NCBI GenBank assembly: GCA_016210395.1 | Contig: JACQUI010000147.1 | Coordinates: 1-10,094 of the forward strand | Length of the DNA stretch: 10,094 nt | DNA from: Chloroflexota bacterium | Lineage (GTDB): Bacteria > Chloroflexota > Dehalococcoidia > Lucifugimonadales > JACPCL1 | Reading direction: 5' to 3' | Part shown: positions 1 through 5,381 of the stretch, piece by piece | Position numbering within the stretch: position 1 is the first letter of the stretch | How the letters are laid out: each line of letters starts with the position of its first letter | Made by a program: the position numbers and the translations under genes | The notes under the pieces: model-generated | Told to the model about the DNA's origin: nothing | Database searches by the model: none | What the model saw: the letters and a program-made list of their open reading frames with translations, nothing else

Positions 1-1329
1 GTAGAAAAGCTGCTCCTCGCTGACGCGGGAGGTGAAGGCCTCGTGCTCCAGGTGCGCGGTGTTGTTGCGCACTTCGACGTAGGGCGTGGTGTGCGCGCCG
101 CACTTGTCTCCGATGAGGAGCGAATCGCACTGGGTGAAGTTCCAGGCGTTGTCGGCGCTGGGCATGACACGCACCAAGCCGCGGTAGGTGCCCTGGCCGT
201 GCTCGGCGGAGATGGTCTTGGAGATGACGGTGCTGCGGGTGTTCTTGCCCAGGTGGGTCATCTTGGTGCCGGTGTCGGCCTGCTGATACGCCTTGGTGAG
301 GGCAACAGAGTAGAACTCGCCGATGGAGTTGTCGCCTTGCAGGATGACGCTGGGGTACTTCCAGGTGATAGCCGACCCGGTCTCCACCTGCGTCCAGGAG
401 ATTTTCGAGTTGCGGCCCTGGCACTTGCCCCGCTTGGTGACGAAGTTGAAGATGCCGCCTTTGCCGTTGGCGTCGCCGGGGTACCAGTTCTGGATGGTGG
501 AGTACTTGATCTCCGCGTTGTCCAGGGTGATAAGCTCCACCACTGCGGCATGGAGCTGATTGGTGTCGAACATGGGAGCGCTACAGCCCTCCAGATAGCT
601 GACGTACGCGCCCTCTTCGGCGACGATCAGGGTGCGCTCGAACTGGCCCACCTCCTGGGTGTTGATGCGGAAGTAGGTGGTGAGCTCAAAGGGGCAACGC
701 ACACCCTTGGGTATGTAGCAGAATGAGCCGTCGGAGAACACGGCGGAGTTCAGGGCCGCATAGAAGTTGTCGGAGTAGGGGACAACGGACCCCAGGTACT
801 TGCGCACCAGGTCGGGATGGTCCCGCACGGCCTCCGACATAGAGCAGAAGATGATGCCCCGCTTGGCCAGCTCCTCTTTGAAGGTGGTGGCGATGGAGAC
901 GCTATCGAAGATGGCGTCCACGGCCACGCCGGCAAGGCGCTTTTGCTCCTGCAGGGGGATGCCCAGCTTCTCATAGGTCTTGAGCAGCTCCGGGTCCACC
1001 TCTTCCATGCTGCTGAGCTGCTTCTTCTGCTTGGGCGCAGAGTAGTAGATGATGTTCTGGAAGTCTATCTCAGGGTAGCGGAGATGCGCCCAGCGGGGAT
1101 GCTCGCCCTTGGCCAGCAGGCTCATGAAATGGCGGTAGGCCCGCAGCCGCCACTGGAGCATCCACTCGGGCTCACGCTTCTTTTCGGATATGAACCGGAC
1201 GGTGTCTTCGCTGAGGCCACGGGGAGCGGTCTCGGACTCGACATCGGTGACAAAGCCATACTTGTAGTCCTGGCGGATCGCAGCCTTGACTTCCTTGTTG
1301 CTTTCCTGTGCCTGGACGGTTGTGGTCAT
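1..1329 (-). CDS. sufB: Fe-S cluster assembly scaffold protein SufB (3' end cut off by the window edge)
   Basis: SufB is the cytoplasmic scaffold subunit that, with SufC and SufD, builds Fe-S clusters from SufS-derived sulfur. The 443 visible codons read through to base 1 without a stop; the family usually has about 470 to 495 residues, so only a short C-terminus is missing. The N-terminus carries the typical GFVTDVESETAPRGLSED stretch. The beta-helix core holds the conserved Cys in EGCSAP (residue 249), and a second conserved Cys lies in QCDSLLIGDKCG (401). His-Glu at 429-430 in LEHEAFTSR follows. By position and motif these match E. coli Cys254, Cys405 and His433/Glu434. The ATG at 1329 has an AGGAG site five bases upstream (1335-1339). 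It is the first gene of a leftward transcript; other suf genes probably lie outside the window. It is divergent from the M20 gene. Identification is very secure. Confidence 0.97.
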   Translation of the reverse strand, partial: MTTTVQAQESNKEVKAAIRQDYKYGFVTDVESETAPRGLSEDTVRFISEKKREPEWMLQWRLRAYRHFMSLLAKGEHPRWAHLRYPEIDFQNIIYYSAPKQKKQLSSMEEVDPELLKTYEKLGIPLQEQKRLAGVAVDAIFDSVSIATTFKEELAKRGIIFCSMSEAVRDHPDLVRKYLGSVVPYSDNFYAALNSAVFSDGSFCYIPKGVRCPFELTTYFRINTQEVGQFERTLIVAEEGAYVSYLEGCSAPMFDTNQLHAAVVELITLDNAEIKYSTIQNWYPGDANGKGGIFNFVTKRGKCQGRNSKISWTQVETGSAITWKYPSVILQGDNSIGEFYSVALTKAYQQADTGTKMTHLGKNTRSTVISKTISAEHGQGTYRGLVRVMPSADNAWNFTQCDSLLIGDKCGAHTTPYVEVRNNTAHLEHEAFTSRVSEEQLFY

Positions 1330-1369
1330 GATGGCTCCTGGGACGTGTGCGACGGGTTCCGACACAACG

Positions 1370-1398
1370 ATGATGGGATATGACAAGCGAGACGTCAA
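1370..1398 (-). promoter_or_regulatory. Putative sigma70 promoter of sufB
   Basis: On the minus strand TTGACG (1393-1398, five of six consensus bases) is followed after 17 bases by CATCAT (1370-1375, four of six). Transcription would begin near 1363, leaving a leader of about 34 bases before the sufB ATG. The -35 box lies 14 bases from the large palindrome at 1413-1445, close enough for regulation. The -10 is only moderate. Confidence 0.5.
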
Positions 1399-1412
1399 GA
1401 CTCCTGGGGCGA

Positions 1413-1445
1413 AATAATTGTTGACTGGTTTGGTCAACAATTATT
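1413..1445. promoter_or_regulatory. 33-bp perfect palindrome, candidate IscR/Rrf2-type operator for the suf operon
   Basis: The arms AATAATTGTTGAC (1413-1425) and GTCAACAATTATT (1433-1445) are exact reverse complements, separated by the 7-base spacer TGGTTTG. The inner 25 bp (1417-1441) match the E. coli IscR type 1 consensus, as I remember it, at 21 of 25 positions. This includes YYGACT on the left and GTCRR on the right with the correct spacing. Mismatches are at 1419, 1428, 1432 and 1439. The location upstream of sufB fits an Fe-S-sensing Rrf2 repressor or activator. No T-run follows, so it is not a typical terminator. The site also contains TTGAC on both strands, so it could overlap weak promoters toward both divergent genes. 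The regulator itself is not in the window. Confidence 0.65.
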
Positions 1446-1511
1446 GTAGGGCCTTGCCCCTATGTCGTCAAGGAAAGAATGGGCCTGTTGCATCGTTTTC
1501 TTGGTTTCCTG

Positions 1512-1541
1512 TTGTTCCCACGTGCCCCTATTGTGTATCCT
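1512..1541 (+). promoter_or_regulatory. Weak candidate promoter of the M20 gene
   Basis: TTGTTC (1512-1517) and TATCCT (1536-1541) are separated by 18 bases, each matching consensus at only four positions or so. They would give a leader of roughly 35 bases before the M20 ATG. No better candidate is visible between the palindrome and the gene. Confidence 0.3.
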
Positions 1542-1583
1542 AGTGCCGCTGAGCGCACACCATGCTGGTGAAGGAGGATCCCT

Positions 1584-2927
1584 ATGCCTACCGTTGCCGA
1601 GATGAAGCAGGCTGCTATTGCAGCCATCGAGGAGCGCAAAGAGGAGATCATAGGCCTCGCCAAGACGATCCTGCAGAACCCGGAAACTGGTTTTACCGAG
1701 CAAAAGACCTCTCGCCTGGTGCAGGAGCGGTTCCACCAGATGGGCATCCCCTTCCAATCGGGCCTTGCACTCACGGGAGTGAAGGGCATGGTCCAGTGCA
1801 AAGCTGGCCCAGGGCCGACAGTCGCGGTGTTCGGCGAGTTGGACTCGTTGCGTGTGCTGGAGCACCCGTTCCATGACGACGTCACCGGCGCAGCCCACGC
1901 CTGCGGGCATCACTGCCAGGTGGCGAACATGTTTGGCGCAATGGTCGGGCTGATGTCGCCTGGGGTCATTACCCACCTCTCCGGCCGGATTGCGCCCATC
2001 GCCGTGCCGGCGGAGGAGTTCATCGAGGTGGAGCGGCGCATGCGGCTGAGGGCTGAAGGCAAGATCGAGTTCATGGGCGGCAAGCAGGAGTTCATCAAGC
2101 TGGGCGTCTTCGACGACGTGGACATGGCCATGATCAGCCACACCAGTTCCGAGCCGTTCAAGCTGGGCGTTGGGGGCACGAGCAACGGCCACGTGGTCAA
2201 ATTCGTGCAGTTTACGGGCAGGGGGGCCCACGCGGGCGGCGCGCCCCACATGGGTATCAACGCCCTGAACGCCGCAATGATCGCCCTCTCCGCCATCAAC
2301 GCCAACCGCGAGACCTTCCGCGACCAGGACACGGTGCGCGTCCACGGTATCCTGACGCGCGGCGGCGACGCCGTCAGCGCCGTGCCCTCCAACGTCACGC
2401 TGGAGTGGCGCGTGCGCTCCGGCAACCTGGACGCGCTGGTGGCCAACAGCGGCAAGGTGGACCGCTGCTTCCGGGCAGGGGCGCTGGCCGTTGGCGCACA
2501 GGTGAGCGTCACCAACATCCCGGGCTACCTGCCTATGCGCAACAACGCCATCATGCAGGACCTGTACACCCGCAACGCCAAGGAGCTTGTGGGCGAGAGC
2601 CAGGTGCTGGTGCGCCCAGCTACCCACAACGGCGGCGGCTCCACGGACATGGGCGACCTGGCCCAGATCATGCCGCTGATTCACCCGTACTGCGGCGGCG
2701 CAACAGGCACGGGCCACGGCAAGGACTACGTCATCCAGGACTACGATACGGCGGTGATTGACGCTGCAAAGGCCATGGCGACGACGGTCATAGACCTGCT
2801 GGCCAACGGGGCGCAGAAGGCGAAGGAGGTCAAGTCCACGGACAGGCCGCCGATGACCAAGGAGCAGTACCTGAAGTTCCAGCGTGAGCGTGCCGAGGTG
2901 GTGCAGTTCGACGGTGCAAAGGGATAG
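1584..2927 (+). CDS. M20 family amidohydrolase / metallopeptidase (AbgB/HipO-like)
   Basis: A predicted cytoplasmic metal-dependent hydrolase of 447 residues that would cleave an amide bond, such as an N-acyl or aminobenzoyl amino acid or a dipeptide; the exact substrate cannot be read from sequence. The catalytic domain is split, as in the family, by a dimerisation domain at about 195-310. Visible motifs are FGELDSL (84-89), HACGHH with likely metal ligands Cys107 and His109, the Glu144-Glu145 pair in VPAEE (general base and ligand), His186 in ISHTS, the dimer-domain GAHAGGAPHMGINALNA (around 214-230), GGGSTDMGD (351-358) and IHPYCGGATGTGHG (366-379). There is no signal peptide. The ATG follows AAGGAGG (1571-1577) by six bases. 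The residue after CGH is His rather than the usual Asp or Asn. The gene converges on the MFS gene, ending 4 bases before a shared terminator, which suggests a transport-hydrolysis pair (inference). Confidence 0.92.
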   Translation: MPTVAEMKQAAIAAIEERKEEIIGLAKTILQNPETGFTEQKTSRLVQERFHQMGIPFQSGLALTGVKGMVQCKAGPGPTVAVFGELDSLRVLEHPFHDDVTGAAHACGHHCQVANMFGAMVGLMSPGVITHLSGRIAPIAVPAEEFIEVERRMRLRAEGKIEFMGGKQEFIKLGVFDDVDMAMISHTSSEPFKLGVGGTSNGHVVKFVQFTGRGAHAGGAPHMGINALNAAMIALSAINANRETFRDQDTVRVHGILTRGGDAVSAVPSNVTLEWRVRSGNLDALVANSGKVDRCFRAGALAVGAQVSVTNIPGYLPMRNNAIMQDLYTRNAKELVGESQVLVRPATHNGGGSTDMGDLAQIMPLIHPYCGGATGTGHGKDYVIQDYDTAVIDAAKAMATTVIDLLANGAQKAKEVKSTDRPPMTKEQYLKFQRERAEVVQFDGAKG

Positions 2928-2931
2928 GAAT

Positions 2932-2985
2932 CAACAAAGAAAAAGAAGGGGAAGGCCGAGGCCTTCCCCTTCTTTTTCTTTGTTG
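2932..2985. terminator. Bidirectional Rho-independent terminator between the M20 and MFS genes
   Basis: A perfect 25-bp inverted repeat: the left arm (2932-2956) starts CAACAAAG and ends GGGGAAGGC, and the right arm is 2961-2985 with loop CGAG. The outer part is A-rich on the left and T-rich on the right (CTTTTTC, TTTG), so both strands give a GC-rich inner stem followed by a U-rich tract. It begins 4 bases after the M20 stop and ends 10 bases from the MFS stop, serving both convergent genes. Confidence 0.93.
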
Positions 2986-2995
2986 TCAGGGACTG

Positions 2996-4348
2996 TCAGG
3001 AGACTGGAACGGGCGCCGGTTCCGCCGTCTCCTTCTTCGGCGGGGTGGCCAGCACCCAGAAGAGGGAGGTGGCCCCGGAGATGGCGACGAAGGTCCACAG
3101 GATGGCGGAGTAGCTGCCCGTCATGTCGAAGGCGATGGCTGCGACGAGCGGGCCGGAGGCGTTGGTGACCTGGTTGATAGGGGAGGTCATGCCTCGAATC
3201 GCGCCAAGGGAGCCCCGGCCATAGTAGTCCGCCCATACCACCAGGGATACGGTGAACGTCACGCCGCTGAAGATGCCCAGGGCGATGCCATAGGTGTATG
3301 CCATCAAGGGCGTCGTTGTGAAGATGAGGATTGCGACCGATAGGGCGAACCCGACGTAGGTGAGCGCCAGGAGATACCGCACGTGGATCCGCTCGGCCAG
3401 GAACCCGGCCACGAAGGACGAGGGAATGCCTGCCAGGGACGAGATGGAAATGGAAGCGACGGCAACGCCTTTCGAGAGTCCTTGTCCCTCCAAGTACGCC
3501 ATCCAGTGGAAGTGGAGGCCGGAGATGACCAGGGAGAGCAGGCTTGTGGCGATGAGCATAAGGTAGAAGGATCGGGTGCGCATGGCTTCGCCTAGCCCGA
3601 AGGAGACCTCCTGAGCAGCCGAGAGCACGCGCCTGCCGGGGCGTTTTTTCGCCTGTTTTTCCTGCTCCAGAGCCTTCAGCCGGGCAGCTTCCTCAGGCGT
3701 GAGGCCGTCGGGCAGGAGGCCCATGTCCTCGGGCTTGCTCTTGAGGAAGAAGAAGACGGGAATGATGGCGGCGGCCCACACCAGGATGCCCAGGCTGGCC
3801 CAGGCCGCGCGCCATCCCAGGGTGATGATGATCGCCTGTACCATGATGGGGGTGACGAAGTGCCCCAGCCTGCCGCCGAGGCCCGAGTAGGCGGTGGCCC
3901 TGCCGCGCATGGCGACGAACCACTTGGGGATGACGATGCCCACCACAAGGAAGAACGCGCCCGCCGTGATGCCTCTGGCGATGATCTGGAGCACAAAGTG
4001 CTGCCAGTACTGGGTCACAAAGCCCATAAGGAAGAAGGTGCCGCCTAGGATGACCGCAGCGCCGGTCATGATCCACTTAGCACCGTATTTGTCAATGGCG
4101 GGGCCGACCAGCATGCCGGCGAAGCCGCCGAGGATGGTGCCGATGGTCATGGGCGCGGTGAAGGCGGCGGCGCCCCAGCCAAGGTCTTCCTTCATGGGGT
4201 TCAGGAAGAGGCCCAGGACAGGGAACGTTTCCGTGCCTCCTGCAAACTGGATGAGGGCGGTCACCGCGACGATGACCCAGCCATAGTAAAAGCCGCCGAG
4301 CGCGGCTTTTTTAGTGACCGTGACTACTTGTTGCTGCATATGAACCAA
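2996..4348 (-). CDS. MFS transporter, monocarboxylate / oxalate-formate antiporter-like
   Basis: A 450-residue inner-membrane carrier with about twelve hydrophobic segments (roughly 20-40, 57-80, 93-112, 115-138, 150-172, 180-201, then 258-280, 295-318, 325-345, 348-372, 390-410, 415-435). The two halves are split by a charged cytoplasmic loop (203-250, rich in Lys, Arg and Glu). The start GGFYYGWVIV, the motif-A-like GPAIDKYGAKW (82-92), MRGRATA (147-153) and the second-half DYYGRGSLGAIRG (374-386) resemble MCT/OFA-type carriers of carboxylates. The substrate is unknown. The TTG at 4348 lies five bases from AGGAG (4354-4358), whereas the ATG at 4339 is 14 bases away. The TTG is therefore preferred; the ATG start would give 447 residues. 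It has its own promoter and shares a terminator with the convergent M20 gene. Confidence 0.9.
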   Translation of the reverse strand: MVHMQQQVVTVTKKAALGGFYYGWVIVAVTALIQFAGGTETFPVLGLFLNPMKEDLGWGAAAFTAPMTIGTILGGFAGMLVGPAIDKYGAKWIMTGAAVILGGTFFLMGFVTQYWQHFVLQIIARGITAGAFFLVVGIVIPKWFVAMRGRATAYSGLGGRLGHFVTPIMVQAIIITLGWRAAWASLGILVWAAAIIPVFFFLKSKPEDMGLLPDGLTPEEAARLKALEQEKQAKKRPGRRVLSAAQEVSFGLGEAMRTRSFYLMLIATSLLSLVISGLHFHWMAYLEGQGLSKGVAVASISISSLAGIPSSFVAGFLAERIHVRYLLALTYVGFALSVAILIFTTTPLMAYTYGIALGIFSGVTFTVSLVVWADYYGRGSLGAIRGMTSPINQVTNASGPLVAAIAFDMTGSYSAILWTFVAISGATSLFWVLATPPKKETAEPAPVPVS

Positions 4349-4391
4349 AAACGCTCCTGCTGTGGACGGCCTGTGAGAAACTAACCCTCTG

Positions 4392-4420
4392 ACTATAGAA
4401 CGGCTCTATCGCTGCGTCAA
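4392..4420 (-). promoter_or_regulatory. Sigma70 promoter of the MFS gene with an internal inverted repeat
   Basis: On the minus strand TTGACG (4415-4420) and TATAGT (4392-4397) are spaced exactly 17 bases, each five of six to consensus. The start would be near 4385, with a leader of about 37 bases. Within the spacer and -10 box lies an inverted repeat, ATAGA (4395-4399) with TCTAT (4405-4409), which could be an operator. Confidence 0.75.
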
Positions 4421-4430
4421 CAGCATATGG

Positions 4431-4440
4431 GTTCTAGAAC
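4431..4440. promoter_or_regulatory. Palindrome GTTCTAGAAC upstream of the MFS promoter
   Basis: A perfect 10-bp palindrome placed 11 bases upstream of the -35 box. The 10-mer TCTAGAACTG that begins inside it (4433-4442) recurs at 5231-5240, just upstream of the winged-helix regulator gene. That would fit a regulator binding both its own promoter and the transporter promoter. With only two copies this is weak evidence. Confidence 0.3.
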
Positions 4441-4487
4441 TGTCGTCAGTGTTTGGGCCGGATGATCGCACACGAAAGGGGGGTGGC

Positions 4488-4509
4488 CTCAACATCAGAA
4501 GACGTTGAG
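4488..4509. repeat. Intergenic inverted repeat of unknown role
   Basis: CTCAACATC (4488-4496) pairs with GACGTTGAG (4501-4509) with one mismatch and a 4-base AGAA loop. It is followed at 4513-4534 by a GGGCGAGGAAACCCAGCCCC stretch, which looks like dispersed intergenic repeat material. No T-run follows, so a terminator is unlikely. I see no gene in 4349-4600. Confidence 0.4.
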
Positions 4510-4600
4510 AGTGGGCGAGGAAACCCAGCCCCTACGCAATGTTTGTCCCACAGGTGCTGGGAGAACCCGTGACACACCGTTGAAAGGCGTTGGCAAAACT

Positions 4601-4628
4601 GAAGGGGCCGGCCTAAGCCAGCCCCTTC
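4601..4628 (-). terminator. Terminator downstream of the DUF11 remnant
   Basis: GAAGGGGC (4601-4608) pairs with GCCCCTTC (4621-4628). After one mismatch, GGC (4610-4612) pairs with GCC (4617-4619) around a CTAA loop. On the minus strand the stem is followed by AGTTTTGCC, a short U-run, so it would stop leftward transcripts. It lies about 30 bases past the TAG of the remnant at 4659. Confidence 0.65.
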
Positions 4629-4658
4629 GATTGATGATCCGGCAGCGAGGGATTGCCG

Positions 4659-4893
4659 CTATTCGGCTCTGGTGGAGTCAATGACATCGTTCAGGACAAC
4701 GTCGGAGGCGTCGTCCGGGCCGAAGTTTGTGACGGTGATCGTATAGGTGACGACCTCGCTCACGCCCACGGGGTCGGGGCTGTCGGTCTTGGTGACGCGC
4801 AGGTCCACGGTTGGGGCGACGACCCTGCTCACCACGGTAACGATGTGAGGGTGCTGTCTTCAGACCTGGTTGAGGCGATTAGACAGGGGAGTT
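4659..4893 (-). pseudogene. Decayed 3' fragment of a DUF11-domain surface protein gene
   Basis: The minus strand from about 4844 down to the TAG at 4659-4661 encodes TVDLRVTKTDSPDPVG, then EVVTYTITVTNFGPDDASDV and a final STRAE. The pattern D-L-x-V-T-K-T-D-S-P-D-P, Y-T-I-T-V-T-N-x-G-P-D-D-A is the hallmark of the DUF11 repeat domain (Ig-like, in large secreted or cell-surface proteins). No start codon with a ribosome binding site precedes it, and the frame is closed by TGA at 4860-4862. Related coding (IASTRSEDSTLT) continues upstream in another frame, so a frameshift lies near 4845-4850. The upstream part ends at the winged-helix stop codon. The downstream terminator is still present. A 5' deletion plus frameshift explains this best. 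Confidence 0.75.
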
Positions 4894-5196
4894 TCAGGCG
4901 GTGACGAGGGCCTGGGTTTCGCGTTCCATGACGTTGCTCAGGGTGGCGAGGGTGAGGTTGAGCTCCTTGAGCGCCTGCTCGCCCTTGGGGGTCAGGAAGT
5001 ACCGGTCGCCATCGGAAGGCTGGATGTACCGGTGTTGGGCCAGCACCGCGACGTACTTGGACACCTGGCGATAGTCGAGGAACGAACGGAACATGATGGT
5101 CCGCTTGGCGCCGCCTTCTGTGCAGGCCTCCAGTATGGTGACGATGATTTCAACCGGCGAACGGCTGCGGCGGGTGATGCTCGATTTGGTGGTCAT
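4894..5196 (-). CDS. Small winged-helix transcriptional regulator (HTH_45 / ArnR1-like)
   Basis: A 100-residue basic protein that is almost entirely one winged-helix domain, predicted to bind DNA in the cytoplasm. The order RSRSPVEIIVTILEAC, then GGAKRTIMFRSFLDYRQVSKYV, AVLAQHRYIQ and YFLTPKGEQALKEL is the HTH_45 pattern. It shows the R-x-E-I-I helix, the K-x-x-I-M-x-R recognition region, then Y-x-L-T-x-x-G in the wing, ending in a short helix. This family is best known from archaea but also occurs in bacteria such as Chloroflexota. No effector or metal site is visible. The ATG at 5196 is preferred because GGGG (5205-5208) lies eight bases upstream; a TTG at 5202 is too close to it. The stop directly abuts the DUF11 remnant. 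It may regulate the nearby transporter or OCD-family gene (inference). Confidence 0.82.
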   Translation of the reverse strand: MTTKSSITRRSRSPVEIIVTILEACTEGGAKRTIMFRSFLDYRQVSKYVAVLAQHRYIQPSDGDRYFLTPKGEQALKELNLTLATLSNVMERETQALVTA

Positions 5197-5226
5197 AATC
5201 AATACCCCGAAGAGCGTGATAGCTTC

Positions 5227-5232
5227 ATTATC
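5227..5232 (-). promoter_or_regulatory. Candidate -10 box of the winged-helix regulator gene
   Basis: GATAAT (five of six to TATAAT) on the minus strand, about 24 bases from the likely transcription start to the ATG. No good -35 is seen at 16-18 bases, so the promoter may need an activator. The TCTAGAACTG motif (5231-5240) overlaps its upstream edge. Confidence 0.35.
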
Positions 5233-5298
5233 TAGAACTGGTGCACAGAAATAAGAGCCTGTAGCGGGTACAGAGGGTAGAGGGAAAGTATAGAAGGA

Positions 5299-5336
5299 GC
5301 AGCCACGATGCCTGTCATGACGGGCATCGTGGCTGC
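5299..5336 (-). terminator. Long hairpin downstream of the OCD-family gene, probable terminator
   Basis: GCAGCCACGATGCC (5299-5312) is the exact reverse complement of GGCATCGTGGCTGC (5323-5336). The centre GTCATGAC is itself palindromic, and the T/G pair between them can wobble in RNA. It begins 46 bases after the OCD stop on the minus strand. The following CTCCTTCTATACTTTCC is only weakly U-rich, so termination efficiency is uncertain. An attenuator or protein-binding role is possible. Confidence 0.55.
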
Positions 5337-5381
5337 ATATCTGGCCAGGATGGGCTAGGCTGTGGGAAACGGCGGCGCGGG

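Noticed and set aside
43..1383. Long plus-strand open frames at 43-726 and 817-1383
   Set aside because: Both are antisense to sufB, whose protein is unmistakable; Leu, Gly and Val runs reflect codon-position complementarity.
1434..2717. A 427-codon open frame on the minus strand
   Set aside because: It is antisense to the M20 gene, which has all family motifs and a strong ribosome site. The frame is rich in His, Arg and Ala with no recognisable domain, as expected of a GC-rich shadow frame.
4653..4904. Plus-strand 83-codon open frame
   Set aside because: It is antisense to the DUF11 remnant and lacks a ribosome site or recognisable domain.
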